A stretch of DNA of 64,000 nt from positions 482,001-546,000 of the forward strand of contig JAPQWV010000418.1 of the NCBI GenBank assembly GCA_027422505.1, read 5' to 3'. A program made the translations under genes and the position numbers. Source of the stretch: Craterostigma plantagineum. Its lineage: Eukaryota > Streptophyta > Magnoliopsida > Lamiales > Linderniaceae. This document shows, piece by piece, positions 10,385 to 22,504 of this stretch; positions within the stretch are counted from its first letter, which is position 1, and each line of letters opens with the position of its first letter. Below the pieces are notes generated by a model that was not told the DNA's origin, made no database searches, and was given only the letters and a program-made list of their open reading frames with translations.

Positions 10385-12221
10385 TGTTAGGAATATGCCC
10401 TCGAATGCTATACGAGGATTAGATTGTGTCGGGCATTAGCTTCTTTATCATTCGACCTTGTGTGTAATAAGATATTGGCGTGTGTTTATTGAAAGACATT
10501 GTTCATTTATTGGATATTAGAGTTCTTTACTTAGCATCTGATAAAGCAATAAATGAACAAATCCAAATGTGTCGAGTTGAGTCACTGTTCTCGATGGGCA
10601 CGAAAGGGGAAGGCACCAGTGGACTCTTAGCCTCGAACATTAAAAGTCCGTAAGCCTGAGGCTCCAGTTGGGTTGTGGATAACCGATCACGACTTATTTG
10701 TCGATGACCTATCGTGTGCCGATATCCCGCTTGGAAGCGGGGGTCATGACTTGTGATACGAATCGAATAAAGGGATTGACTCGTTTCATGGACACTGACT
10801 CACGGGTCGTACGGTCGAACATGGCTTATTACTCAAGGAGTGTCAATGACCGACAGCAACACTATAGTAGTCTATGTGAACCTTAGACCGAAAGGGGCTT
10901 TGACGGAGTTGACTTCGAAGTCACGACTGTCACTGGTTCCTCTCGACCCGATTTGCTGTTGCATGGATCAGCGGGCCAGATGCGGTCGTGAAGACGATTT
11001 GTGATTGTCGGGCTCAGACCGCCGAGTAAGAATTCACAATCTCGTAAGTAATCGAGACAAGTGTCCCATATGGAGAGTGTCGGGGAATTACAAAATTGGC
11101 CAAGGTATTGAACTAACTTATGTTACACATGGAGGATAGTTTCGTAATTTGCCTCATCTCCATTTTATCATAGAACCGAGTTCAGTGAATTTGACATAGA
11201 CATAGTACTATAATCGATAGTGAGGTTTTGGCATAAAGAATGGGTCGAAATTCGCACTCGAGTCGTGTTACGGTCCGATACTACGGGATTAGCTAGGTAG
11301 CTACCGGACTCTTGGATTACTCCCTTGCCGATTGAGTTGAACCTAGAGAGTCTGGCTTAAAAAGGATCATCAACATGTACTGATAAGGAGAGAAAGTGTT
11401 TTGGGCCTTAACGGGCCTTGGGCTGTTGAGTCGCGCCTTAGTGGGCCTCGGGCCGTTTAATGGATCGTAGTCGGACTTCGTATGAAACTAACTTTAAGAC
11501 TTGGCTTGGCCAAGTGCTTAAAAGGCTTGAGGGAAAATTGGAATTTAACCCTAAGAATGATTTTCGAATTAAACCTTTGGAAATAATTTGGATTTTTAAA
11601 TATAAATACGTAAATAAAATATTTGAATATTATTTATTTTAAGTTGGAACTTTCGAATTTAATCTGGGATTAAATTTCGAATATTAATACCATATTAAAA
11701 GATATTTAGTTTGACTTGGTATTAAGTTAGATGTCTAATTAAGATAAGTTTCCTTGTACGAATTTGAATTCAAAATGGGAGAGATATATATGGAAAAAAA
11801 TCTCACAAAAACCTGTAGCAGTAAAATCTCAAACATTTGAATGTGTGATGATTTTGATCCTAACCATTATAAATAGGGCAGCCCTATTGCATAATTTATA
11901 GAGTGATTTTCGAAATTACTAAGGCAAAAAGCACACACCGAACGCGCACACATTTCTCCCACGCGACAGCTCGGTTCTCTCAAGCCATCTTTAGAGAACT
12001 GATTCCGTGGTATAAGGCGAGATCGGCGTGATGATCTAGTGCCATCCACCACCATCGAGCTGCCACTCACCTCAACTAGTAATCTCTAAGGGTTTGAGCC
12101 GCTCTATTACGTTTCTGTGTTACTATTATGATCCGAGTTACGAAGGCATTAGGGAAACTCAGAAATTTTTTGTTCCGCACCGTACCCGGGGACGTAGCGT
12201 CTCCGGAACACACCGGGAACA
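10385..12221 (+). repeat. 5' LTR of copia element B (1,837 bp)
   Basis: Starts TGTTAGGAATATGCCCTC, ends GGGAACA, and is followed by a primer-binding site. A TATA box (TATAAATA) lies at 11867-11874. The 3' LTR is not in the window; element B is cut at 17492. Flanking bases are GATCC on the left. The ORF at 10698-10886 is inside the LTR and not supported. Confidence 0.8.
11867..11874 (+). promoter_or_regulatory. TATA box of copia B LTR
   Basis: TATAAATA in a TA-rich context 350 bp before the LTR end, a usual place for the U3/R border in a long copia LTR. Inferred from sequence and position only. Confidence 0.5.
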
Positions 12222-12240
12222 GTGGTATCAGAGCGGGCAT
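12222..12240 (+). promoter_or_regulatory. Primer-binding site of copia B
   Basis: GTGGTATCAGAGCGGGCATC follows the LTR end at 12221. TGGTATCAGAGC is the standard match to the 3' end of initiator Met tRNA. Confidence 0.85.
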
Positions 12241-13731
12241 CGGAATCATAACATGTTTAAGTTGAAATGAGGCGCGTGGGAGATAATCGAAACACCAACT
12301 CAGTTCGACCGTTGTTGGGTTGATCGATGCGTCGTTTGCCAACCCACGGCCACCGACTCATGTGGTACGGACCGATGAGGAACAACGGACTGGACTGGAA
12401 CCCGCATGGCGCAGGCTGGGCAGCCGCACTTTGCGTGTGGCTGGGCGCACTGCAGCGGCGCTGCAGTCGCGGGATCGAGCTACTCCGAGAAGGCCCATTC
12501 CGCCTCGAACTCCAGGATCGTCTCCAGCCATGATGGCTTAGGCACCCGGCCCCGGGCAGCGCCACCGCAAGATGCGACGGCACGACAGATATCGTCCACG
12601 GCTTTGGCCGCGGACTGCGAAGGCGCGCACGGTCGGAATGCTGCGTCGGCGATCTCTCCCAGCGAGGTTGTGACTCCGGCACGAAGGGGCTAAGGCGACG
12701 AAGGAGTCGTGGCAGTTTTCTGCCGTGAGCTGAACACGCGCACGTTGCGGGTTTAGGAATTTTGTCTCCGGATCATTTGTTAAGGGTTATATTGCCCCGG
12801 GTTGTATTTGTTTTTTACGGGCTGTTCAGGACTTATGATCCCCCCGTGTTGTAATTTACCGTTATATTAGATTAGATTTAAATACGAACACGAGGACCCA
12901 TTTGATGGGTGGCGACCCCCTGATGGTGGTAAGGTGGTGAAAGTTCGGTAACTTTGAGGCGTTCGAGTGACGAAGAACGTTTGACGACTTCAAGGCCCAT
13001 GCGACTACCCGAACTCTTTTGGAGACGAATGTAATAGGGGTAGACTAGAAATAACCCGCTTGTATTGTCTTGTTGTGTGTGTTGGTTTTTGAAATGATAT
13101 GCATATTTTATGTGCTCATATGTGAAATGGTTTGTTCTCCCGTTCGATAGATACTAAGTGGGTAAAGGAATTGGATTCCTATCTTCTAACATGCTTGGAT
13201 GTCTAGCATTGGGGAGTTTTGCGATTTGTTTCAACTAAGTTGGCGTCGTATATCCCGCCCCAGTGTTAACTTCTCGGGTGCGTCTTGGGCGCCACTCTTC
13301 ATACCAGTCCGCCCCCCACGAAGCATATGACAGCAAGGGGTGGTACATTCTGTGCAATTTGAGCATAAGTTGATATGTCACACTTAGGCAGTTATACCCG
13401 ACAAACAGGGTTAGCCATGAGGGTCAACGACTGAGACAAAAATAGTTGAAACGCTTATTGGATAAGTTCGCATTTGACATGATTTCGATAAGATTAGATG
13501 AGCCAAATATTGCGTTAAAGGCTGAGGCAAGTCTAGTCGAGTCGGGGACAACTACTCCACTATGAAATTTTCAACGAGGTTTTCGAAACTCTTCTCGGGA
13601 GGATAGTTTTTCGAGAAAAATAGTGGGAGTCAAGCGAAACGAAAAATCCTTGTTTGCGCTTGATGAATGATAAGATAAACCTAATTAGATCTTTATTTTC
13701 TGCAGCTTTACGTTTCTTTCTGTTTACTGCA
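12241..13731 (+). other. Copia B leader, 1.5 kb
   Basis: Untranslated leader between primer site and gag. The first 500 bp are GC-rich and give several overlapping open frames on both strands (12257-12682 minus, 12320-12693 plus) with no family features. The rest has stops in all frames. No repeat array was seen. Confidence 0.6.
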
Positions 13732-14013
13732 ATGACGAACATTATTACTATGATGCTTGAGAACTACGTGGACTGGCTTCGTAACCTAAGGATAGTCCTA
13801 GGTATGGTGTCGCTATCTTATGTCCTCGATTCCCCCGTACCGCATGTTCCAGGGCTGCGTATGCCAAGTGGCAGCTAGATGAGCCAAAGGTCAAGGGCTA
13901 TATACTTCTTTCCATGAGCAATGAGTTGCAGCGCACTCACTCGAAAATGGAAGTGGGCATCATTTGCTTCATTTGAAGGAGCTCTTGGCGAACATTTCGG
14001 AGTGCTCGCTATT
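13732..14013 (+). pseudogene. gag: Copia B gag, N-terminal part
   Basis: From ATG 13732 the frame reads MTNIITMMLENYVDWLRNLR, the N-terminal copia gag segment (DUF4219/UBN2-like) with the W-x-x-N-x-R pattern. A frameshift near 13860 leads to KWQLDEPKVKGYILLSMSNE. The reading is cut at 14013 in a CGCTATT context by LTR-like element D1 and resumes in the matching place at 15767. Gag would form the particle shell; this copy is broken by frameshift and insertion. Confidence 0.75.
14009..14013 (+). repeat. Target-site duplication of D1, left
   Basis: CTATT here and again at 15762-15766, directly flanking the TG...CA ends of D1. Removing one copy plus D1 restores a continuous gag reading phase, supporting exact insertion. 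Confidence 0.85.
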
Positions 14014-15761
14014 TGATCGAGCGAATCGAGTAATAAAAATAAAACGAATATCGACAAACTAACCACGCTCAACAGGCAAGTGTACCTATCGATAATAGTA
14101 TAGAATGGCGAGTATTCGAGTATCGAATCCCAAGGGAACTAAATAATTAGAAAAACTTGAATTTAAATATCCTAGTGAAAATGCTTTGATTGCTGTAAAA
14201 CTGAAAATATAAATGAACAAAACTAATAAAAATGATGAGAATGAACGACGATAAGAAAGCGAAACGTATTTGAGACTTCGACTCCCCCTAGGTCGATCGA
14301 TCTGCTGAAAACATATATCAAAGTTTTAGCTAAACGTTAGACCGTGAGGATTACCAACACATGCGTATGAGTTCATATGACTGACGAAACTGCGCCTTAT
14401 CACACGAGGCTCGTAAGCAACTAATCTACGTCTTAAATAGCCGGGCAAGCTTCCCTAACTACTTAATCGAAGATTGCATTAAATCATTATTAATCCCTCT
14501 ATTAGATTTGACTCTAATCCAGCGGAGTAGCTCAACCTATCTCTAGTGATGAGTTTATTCCGCTCGTTTACGAGTGTTCTAATCGTTCACCCCTCTCTCG
14601 AGCGCAGCGTACGATTTCCCAATTAATCTATCTTACACACATAGACATGAATAAGATAAATAAGAATTTCAATCACATAGATATAATCGAAATCATATAA
14701 ATTCGTAAAAGAGTCTTAACAATAGCATAACATTAAATATACTTAAAACATACGATCGATCTTGCCAGGGTTCATCTCATCTCAAATACACAAGAAATTA
14801 GCTACTCATTTTCTCAACTACGAACATAATAAACATCAAAGAAAATATAGATCTTCCCTGTTTATGGCTTCGTACCCTTGTTCTTCGTTGAGCCGTTTAT
14901 CGAATACCTAGCATACAAGCTAAGTGAATGAGCTAACTTTCTCTCTACCCTTTCTTTCTCTTCTCTAAGTGTATGTGTGTGTTCTCTCCCAATGATTCCT
15001 TCCTCTATTTATAGCAAGGGGAGCTCAAACTCATGTACATGCAAGTCTTCTTTGCTTTAACTTGTTCACATTGAAGAAAGCTAACTTTTTCCCCCAATTC
15101 CTTCAACTTTAGCCTCCTTTATTGAGTTCAAATGGAATGGGGTGTTTCAATGTCGAAAGTTAGGTCTAAAGTATGCCTCTTTCCTTGAATAATGGTTGAA
15201 CTTTCGACCAAGAAGAGACAAGTTAGGTAGGAGTCATTTTTAGTGTGTTTTGACCTCCAACACCACCTCTAACACGGCAGTAACTTCCGAAATTAATATC
15301 TCTCAATCTAGAGCTCCAAATCCAAATCCCTCCGGTAAGAATCAAGATCAACAAGTCTTCTATCTTTGGTTAAAATTTCAGCTTCATTGGACAACGTTTA
15401 CCCCCTCATCTGTTAAGAATCCATAACTATCGAAAAACTTGGAAATCATGCATACAAAGCTTGACTTTGATTCACTAAAAAATTTGCATTAAGTTCAAAA
15501 ATTAATATCTCACGATGTATACATTCAAATGCAAATCCCTTTTTTGAGAATTAAGATCATTAAGTATTCTAGCTCCCCTCCAATTTTCAGATTTATCGGT
15601 CAACTTTAACCCCTTATTTTACGAGACATGCTAAACTGCCGCAAAGCTGTCCGAAATGATGTAAACTCATAATTAATTACCAAATTTGACATGAAGACTC
15701 ATTTTTAACTTGCAAATACTTCAATTATAATACCTATAAACGTAAGAAAATACGTTTATCA
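14014..15761 (-). mobile_element. LTR-like element D1 inside copia B gag
   Basis: A 1,748-bp insertion with TG at one end and CA at the other and a 5-bp CTATT duplication. On the minus strand it begins TGATAAACGTATTTTCTTAC and ends GCTCGATCA. The same ends define D2 (27493-28895). It has no protein and no internal LTR pair, so it is probably a solo LTR; a small non-coding element is possible. Near its minus-strand end it has GGGATTCGATACTCG, also in D2 as GTTCGATACTCG. A direct repeat of about 209 bp lies at 15291-15700. Confidence 0.8.
15291..15700. repeat. Two-unit direct repeat, period about 209 bp, in D1
   Basis: Unit 1 starts AATTAATATCTCTC at 15291 and unit 2 starts AATTAATATCTCAC at 15500. 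Both contain CAAATCC then AGAATYAAGATCA then AAGT, TTTCAG and ACCCC in the same order. The units are diverged. D2 has no counterpart and carries a different internal array. Confidence 0.6.
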
Positions 15762-15766
15762 CTATT

Positions 15767-16527
15767 CCCTGATGGAGCAACTCTTTCATTGCAAAATGGC
15801 TGAGGGAAGTGACGTCGGAAAGCATGTGCTCAAGGTGATCGATTGGATCAAAAGACTCGAGGCACTGGACTTTATCATGGACAATGAGCTCCAGAACGAT
15901 TTCATACTTCAGAGTTCAGTCGCTCCAACCTTCCTTCAATTCGTTCGTTGTGAACTTTATTCTGAACAAGGCCGAGATGACATTGACTGGGCTCATGAAC
16001 CAGTTGTCGACGGTGCAAACTTAGATGAAGAAGGTGAAAGGACGAATTTCGAAAGGCAAGACCAAGAAGAACGGGTTCAAATGAGCCAAACCGACAGACA
16101 ATGCCATCACTGCAATGGCCATTGGAAGCGCGATTGCCCAAAGCTAGCGGCCTCAGGTAAAGAACTTTACGTTTTAGAAACAAATTGTTCTATGACGGTA
16201 TATTCCGCTTCGTGAATCTTAGTCTCGGGAGCTAGTGCTCACATCTATGTTTCGAACTAGGGCCTGGAACGAAGTAGGAAGCTGGCGGACCGATAGATCA
16301 TGATCAACGTAGGAAGCGGACATAGTGTACCGACGACCCACATTGCATCAAGAACTCTTGTTTTATCTACTAGACATGGTTTACTGCTTTTCGATTGTTT
16401 AGTTTTGTCCAAGGGGCTTCAGAATATTATATCTATTCCCGTTATGAGCGGAAACAGTTACGAGTTCCATTTTAGTAATAATATATGCAATATTTATTTT
16501 GAAAATAATCGCGTCGGAAGTGGCTGA
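15767..16527 (+). pseudogene. gag-pol: Copia B gag C-terminus, zinc knuckle and protease remnant
   Basis: The reading resumes after D1 (MEQLFHCKMAEGSD), continuing the UBN2-type gag helices. A single zinc knuckle (CHHCNGHWKRDC) lies at about 16100-16136, shorter than usual between the Cys pair and His. After it comes the protease region, where the expected D-T/S-G active site reads LVSGASAHIY: the catalytic Asp is lost. In-frame stops occur at 16213, 16258 and 16294. The later part (LQNIISIPVMSGNSYEF) is typical protease C-terminal sequence. The product would be inactive. Confidence 0.75.
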
Positions 16528-16532
16528 ATGGA

Positions 16533-17490
16533 TTGTATTATCTAAATGTCGAAGACAAAATAAAAATTGTGAATACACTCACCAACAAACAAAAAATTGA
16601 GTCGAACTCGAGACTGTTGTGGCATCTTCGACTCGGTCACCCTGGAAAACAGAAGATTCTCGAATTGGAGAAAACTGGCATTATAAAGCCGCTTGGGTCT
16701 GATGCCAATCCGACTTGCGAATCTTGTATCCTTAGAAAGATGACCAAGTCGTCCTTCACAGGACTTTCACGAGAGCCGCAGAACTTCTCTGTTTGATCCA
16801 CACAGATGTTTGCGGACCGTTCGGGGAGCGGCTCGCGGTAATTTCCATTATTTCGTTACCTTCACTGATGATCACTCGCGCTTCGGCAAGATATATCTCA
16901 TTAAGCACAAGTCTGATACTTTTGAATGGTTCAAAGAGTACAAGGCTTTGGTGGAAAATCAGACTGGAAAGAGCATTAGAGCCGTTCGATCGGATCGAGG
17001 CAGAGAGTACATAAGTCTCGAGTTTGATGAGTTCTTGAAAGAGAACGGGATCATTTCACAGATGACAACGCCCGGAACACCGCAGTAGAATGGTGTGTCC
17101 GTACACAGAAATCGAACTCTGTTGGATAAGGTTCGATCTATGCTGAGCTATACAGACCTGCCCATATCGTTGTGGGGTCATGCCCTATTGACAGCAGCAC
17201 ACATTGTGAATACATGTCCTACAAAGTCTGTCGACGTATTCCGTATCAGATATGGACAGGACAAAAACCTTGCTTGAATAACATTAGAATTTGTGGTTAA
17301 CCCCCCATTCGTAAAAAATCTCAAGACAGATAAACTAGAACTGAAGGCTGTTAAAGGACATTTTGTCGGGTATCCTGAGGATTCCATGGGATACCAGTTT
17401 TACTTCCACGGCAATCAAAGGATTGTTGTAGCCCTTCAAGCTCACTTCTCGAGAAGAGTTCGTTCGAGAAGGTGGAGAGGGTCGCGAAGT
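16533..17490 (+). pseudogene. int: Copia B integrase remnant
   Basis: Integrase inserts element cDNA into chromosomes. The HHCC zinc part is visible (WHLRLGHP then CESCILRKM, 16620-16740). The catalytic core follows in another frame (FTDDHSRFGKIYLIKHKSD, RSDRGREY). First and second catalytic Asp are present (TDVCG at about 16803, SDRG at about 16990). The expected Glu before RNRT reads Val, and a TAG at 17086-17088 interrupts the core. The tail (GHFVGYPEDSMGYQF) is the post-core region. The copia B sequence ends at about 17490, where an E-family LTR begins, so RT and RNase H are absent. Confidence 0.8.
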
Positions 17491-17492
17491 AA

Positions 17493-17844
17493 TGTAGAAT
17501 ATCAGTTTTAGTTGTGCTTTGATTTTGTTAGTTGTCCTTGTATTTAGGGGCTTTTCTTGTATTAGTCCGTAGTTTAAGACTAACTTGTTATTTATACCAA
17601 GTATGTTTGGTATAAATACATTTGTACACATTGAGCTTAACAGAGAAAGTTTTAGAATTTGATCGGAAGCGTTGACGAATTCAATTCATAAGAGGGAAAC
17701 AACAAACACTTTCTCACACTAAAGGATTCTCTCTCTTGTTCTCCATATAAAGGTTTTCGATCGAAATTCAATTTCAATAATTCTAATCGATTACCTTAGA
17801 ATTCTTGCCTAGGATCTTAGAGTTGATAATTTAGGTACCTAATA
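17493..17844 (+). repeat. E-family LTR copy 2
   Basis: Starts TGTAGAATATCAG and ends CCTAATA, about 352 bp, aligning with copies at 7703-8066 (reverse) and 39501-39850. It interrupts copia B. The TATA inverted repeat is at 17593-17614. Only LTR plus leader of this copy (E5) is present. Confidence 0.8.
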
Positions 17845-17845
17845 A

Positions 17846-17862
17846 TTGGTATCAGAGCTGAA
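17846..17862 (+). promoter_or_regulatory. Primer-binding site of E5
   Basis: TTGGTATCAGAGCTGAA follows the LTR end. It matches the initiator Met tRNA type and is better preserved than in E1 and E3. Confidence 0.8.
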
Positions 17863-19510
17863 CATGTTAGGATTTGTATCGAAATTAGGATTGAATTTTG
17901 GAAATCTGAAACTGATTTTTTTTTTTGTGAGTTACTCTTCATCGCGGTTACTGTTCACTCGCGAGTTACTATCACGCGCCATCATCACTGAATTTCGAAC
18001 TGATTTTTCAAAATCGGCTTGTTTTGCTGTTATTGAGGTTCGATTATATGTTTTTAATTGATCTGAGCTTGTTTTCATTCGATCAAACCCAATTTGAAGA
18101 TTTCACTGAAAAATTTTCTTCGAGCTCTTATCGATTTTTAAAAAATGGAATTGATTTTGCTTTGGTTATGCTGAATTGAGTGTTTGTTCTTGTTAATTTC
18201 GTGATTTCGATCGATCACCCGGACTTTGATAGACGGATTTGCTGTTTTCGTTTGAATTTGTGATAATATGTGTTCTTCGTAAAATTCATCAAATTCTGGA
18301 AAATTTGACATGTTTTGCTGCTTTCTGGTTTGAGTCTGTGTTGGAACTGTTATTCTATGATTTTCTATCAATAACCCATGCTTAATCTGCATTAATTATT
18401 TTGGGTAGATTCTGATTTTATACAAGTGTTTGGTGAGCTTCAGTGAAGTTTTTTCGGCTTTTTTAACAAAATAATTCTTTTTAATTTAATATTAATTAAA
18501 TAGGTGAAAATTTAAACCTATTAATAAAATAGGTGTTTTCGTAACTTGGAGTTACGACTTACTATTCGTAACTCCAAGTTACGATTTAAACATGCATTGT
18601 CGGATACGATTTATTTTCGGGCTAAATCGTAACTCTTGAGTTACGATTTAGTCAGCCCGACAGATTCAAATTGTTTCGTCGGGATACAATATTCACTATT
18701 TTTTTGGAATCCATGACGATGTCAGTTATCATATCCAATAAACAGTTTTGAGAATAAAGTCATTAGTAAATTAACAAAGACTCCACCACATTATCAAACT
18801 AAAAACAAATCAAGAAAGAAGCTTCGAAAACCCAACTTTTATAACACAAATCATTTACACAATAAAAATCAGTCTATGCTTTGTCTAAATGATTTGTGTA
18901 ATAATAGTTGGAATTTTTTATGCTTCTTTTCTTGATTTGTTTTTCGTTTGATAATGTGGGGGAGTTATTGTTTATTTTACTAATAGAAGAATTATTATTT
19001 GTTTATTTTGGGGAGAGGAGAGAGCTAGAGATGTGTATTCGAAAAAGCTGCTAACTCCGTCTGCTAGTGGGGACACAGTTTCTGATTTTTTGACATGAGT
19101 AAGCCACATTTTTCCTCCTTGAACCATGCAAATGCATTAAAGCCATATATTTTTTTTCTTTTCGATTTATATTTTTCATTATTACAGAGGCTTGCTTTGA
19201 CATATTAAATCGTAACTCATACAATTTAGCCGAAATATAAATCGTAACTTTTAGATATTGCAAGTTTAATTCGTAACTTGGAGTTACGAATTAGTAAATC
19301 GTAACTCCAAGTTACGAAAACACCTATTTTATTAATAGGTTTAACTTTTCACCTATTTAATTAATATAAAATAAAAAAAGATTTATTTTATTAAAAAAGC
19401 CAGTATTTTCCTATACTACTGTTGCTGAGGACAGAGACTGAAAACTGACCGAAAAAGATTACGATCGAAAATAGTTTGATTGAAATAGTTCTCGATCGAG
19501 AAATAAAAAG
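17863..19510 (+). other. E5 leader, interrupted by a foldback element
   Basis: Leader of a truncated family E element: 17863-18455 and 19411-19510 around a MULE-type insertion. The second piece has CGATCGAAAATAG and TTCTCGATCGAGAAA, the TCGATCGA motif of E leaders. No gag follows; the sequence changes at about 19510. Confidence 0.65.
18456..19401. mobile_element. Foldback MULE-type element, 946 bp, 9-bp TSD
   Basis: Terminal inverted repeats of about 140 bp start GGCTTTTTTAACAAAATAA (left) and GGCTTTTTTAATAAAATAA (right, reverse strand), continuing through TTAATTAAATAGGTGAAA and palindromes CGTAACTTGGAGTTACG. Flanks are AGTTTTTTC (18447-18455) and AGTATTTTC (19402-19410): a 9-bp duplication with one mismatch, the Mutator size. 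An inner inverted repeat (about 18750-18870 with 18880-19010, for example CACAAATCATTTA at 18845 and its complement at 18886) makes almost the whole element self-complementary. No transposase, so it would depend on one supplied elsewhere. The MULE ending at 62741 has the same GGCTTTTTTAA terminus. Confidence 0.85.
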
Positions 19511-20705
19511 GTGCGTTTCTATATCAGGCCCCATCGTAACTTTGGGTTTGAGTTCAGGCCCTCCTCACATTAAATATAGTTTTAAGGACCAACATTAAAT
19601 TAAATTCAAAGTAAAGGAGACAATCTACGATTTGACAAAAATACCCTTGTAAGTATTATATAAAGAGGTATAATATCGCTATATTGTGTTACTAGATGTT
19701 ATTCAAATGTTATCAATCAAAAAATCTATTTGAACGATCGATTTCGCCGTAAATTATCGAGCATACTGGGCACAACATCAAGTCTGATATGTACTCGACG
19801 ATGTCAATCATATTTACATCGTCAGATTTAAGATCTGTGACGTTTAATTTCTAGAAATCCATTTCGCAACTAAGAAAAATCAAGCATGTTTTTGGTCAAA
19901 ATTAAAGCTAATATGCATAAATTGGAGAGACCCATAGCATGGAAATTACGTCGCGCCTTAGTGGTGACTCAATCGTTCGTCCCTCAAGATTAACGAACTT
20001 AAAGTGAAATCGCCAAAAAATAGTTTAAATGAGTGTTCGTTATGTGGTATGAGAAAGACGTAAAGTGGTACACAAACCATAAGAATCGGTACAGTATAGG
20101 CGTAAACTGGTATTGTTACGATAAGAAGCGTTACTCGGAATGGTACGAGATATTACTTTTTTTATTAGTTTTATATGATGAGGTACTAAGACAGCGTAAA
20201 GTGGTTTCCACATGTTATGCAAATGATATCAATGGAAAATTATTTCAACGATCGATTTGCCGTAAAATTTTGAGCATACTGGGCACAAAATCAATTTTGA
20301 TGTGTACTCGACGATCTCAATGATATTTACGTCATCAGATTCAAGATCTGTGAGGAATAATTTCTAGAAATTCATTTACGCAAATAAGATAAATCGAGCA
20401 TGTTTTTGGTTGAAATTAAAGCTAATATTCATAAATAGAGACCGATACCTTGGAAATTACGTCGCGCCTTAGTGGTGACTCGATCGTTCGTCCCTCAAGA
20501 TTAACGAACTGAAAGTGAAATCGCCAGAAAAATAGTTTATATGAGTGTTCGTTATGTGGTATCAGAAAGGCGTAACTGATATAATTTCCATAAGATTCTG
20601 TACAATAGAGGCGTAAAGTGGTATAGTTACGATAAGAAGCATTACTAGAAGTTCGAACAGGTACGGGATATTACTTATTCTAATTTGGTATTACTTTTTG
20701 AGGTA
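19511..20705. repeat. Tandem repeat of about 515 bp, units 1 and 2
   Basis: Matching blocks recur at a spacing of about 515 bp: GAGCATACTGGGCACAA (19760, 20271), TTACGTCGCGCCTTAGTGG (19948, 20458), GAGTGTTCGTTATGTGGTAT (20032, 20543). A third unit continues at 26541-26985 after element E4. Each unit also holds short internal repeats around GTAAAGTGGTA and CCATAAGAA. Stops occur in all frames and I see no gene; 19511-19690 is unassigned. Confidence 0.8.
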
Positions 20706-20710
20706 CTAAG
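20706..20710 (+). repeat. Target-site duplication of E4, left
   Basis: CTAAG precedes the LTR at 20711 and occurs again at 26536-26540 after the second LTR. Confidence 0.9.
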
Positions 20711-21071
20711 TGTTGGAACTATTTAATTGTATTCAATTAATATAGTTGTCTTAGTGTAGCTATGCAAATTAGTAGTCTTGGGCTAAATTGTAATTAGTCA
20801 TTTTGTAGGACTACTTGTGTAAGTATACCACGAGGTGGTATATATAAGTGAACTCCTTAGGAAGTAAAGAGTGCGTTGTAGAAGGGAATTCAGTTCAGAA
20901 AATTAGAATCGAAATTTTTAGAGAGAAAAAATCGCCTCCCTTGTGTGCTCTCAAAACAATTTCTCTCCCAACCTTCAAAGTAAGCAATCTCAAGCCCTAA
21001 CTTCGATTCTCTTAGATTTGCTATTCAATTCTTCTAAATTCGATCTAGGTTGGATAATTGGGGTCCTAACA
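20711..21071 (+). repeat. E4 5' LTR
   Basis: Starts TGTTGGAACTATT, ends GGGGTCCTAACA (361 bp). A 19-bp inverted repeat TATACCACGAGGTGGTATA at 20824-20842 runs into the TATA box (TATATAAG). Different in sequence from the other E LTRs but organised alike. Confidence 0.9.
20824..20842 (+). promoter_or_regulatory. TATA-overlapping inverted repeat in E4 LTR
   Basis: TATACCACGAGGTGGTATA is a perfect inverted repeat (8-bp arms, 3-bp centre) followed by TATAAG, and it is unchanged in the 3' LTR at 26284-26302 although the LTRs differ at many other sites. Confidence 0.6.
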
Positions 21072-21072
21072 A

Positions 21073-21089
21073 TTGGTATCAGAGCCGAG
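21073..21089 (+). promoter_or_regulatory. Primer-binding site of E4
   Basis: TTGGTATCAGAGCCGAG immediately follows the LTR, a good match to initiator Met tRNA. Confidence 0.85.
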
Positions 21090-22504
21090 CGTATTAGGAT
21101 TTGAATCGAAATTAGGATCGAAATTTGAAAATCTGAAAATTTCTTTCACCAATTACTGTTCATCGTGAGTTGCTGTTCATTGCGGAAAATCACTTTCCAT
21201 CGCGAAAAATTAGTGTTCATCTCAAAATTGGCACTGTTCATCGCTGAAATTCGAGCTGATTTTTCAAAATTCGGCTTGTTTTGATGTTATTGAGGTTCGA
21301 TTTTATACGTTTCTATATGATCTGAGATTGTCTTTGTTCGATCGAACCACTAATTTTCGCAAATTTTGAGTTTAGATCGAAACTGTTCTTCGAAATATTC
21401 ATTTTGATTTTCGAAAATTGGACTGATTTTGCTTTGATTATGCTGGATTGAGTGTTTATTCTTGTCATTTCATGATTTCGATCGATTACCCAGACTTTGG
21501 TAGACTGATTTGTTGTTTTCGTTCGGATTTGTGATAATTTGTGTTCTTCGATCAATTTCATGTTCCTCGTAAATTCATCAATTTCTGGAGAAATTTGACA
21601 TATTTTGCTGTTTTTTGGTTTAATCATGTGTTAGAAACTGGTTTTGATCATTTCTATGTGATTACCCATGTTTAATCAATATGTTTGAGTGACTTTGAGC
21701 TTGTCTCTGGTTTTCAATCACCTGGTATTTTGGAGTTTTTCGATAGAAACCAAAACGTCAGTTCTGTTATATGTTTTTCGATAGGTGGGCAAATAAGTAA
21801 TTCAAAAACTTACTTCTGTTATATGTTTTTCTCGATGGTCAAATAAGTAATTCAAAAACTTACTATTCATTTTCGATCGTTAAAAATTTCTCGCGTCATG
21901 ATCGAAAACGTTTTGCTCATTGGTTGTAGAAAGTCAAACTCGCTCAAACTAACAACGTTTTGCTCATTGCTTCAGAATTTATTATGCCTCGCAAACATAA
22001 TCATTCTACCATCATTACATTTCAATTGAACTTCGATCTTGTTCATATAGGCATCGAAAAAAATTCTATTTTCACTAAAGCTATTATATAATTTCGAAAG
22101 CTATTTTCATAAAGCTATTAGAATTTCATTATTTCGAAAAATATCACAGTTCAGCTCAAAAATAGAGTCAAACAAACTAGTTTTCGATCGAAATCAATGC
22201 TTTCATTTTCATTCGAAAAACTTTTACTCGAAAATAATTTTCGATCGAAAATAATAGAAAAACATAGCTATCGAAAACAGTACTAATCGAACAACTTAAA
22301 AATCGAAAATAGTAACCCTCAAATTGGCACATTATAGAAAAAATTACTCTTAAGATTTTTTTATCAAACCTTATACACCAAAATCTTTTCGAAACTGAAA
22401 TTTTAAAAGCCAAATATTTTAATCAGAATTAAATTAAAAATCCAAATCACAAAACACGTGAACGATCAAAATATCCAACCAACAAAAATTAAAAGAAAAT
22501 TAAA
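21090..22504 (+). other. E4 leader, 1.4 kb
   Basis: Non-coding. The first part has repeated TTCATCGYG and TGTTCATCG motifs. From about 21740 to 22300 it has many TTCGATCGAAA motifs. Parts match the E5 leader (TTCAAAATTCGGCTTGTTTTG at 21264; similar at 18006). Confidence 0.7.

Noticed and set aside
12257..12693. Overlapping ORFs on both strands in a GC-rich stretch
   Set aside because: They lie in the copia B leader, have no family features, and GC-rich DNA has few chance stops.
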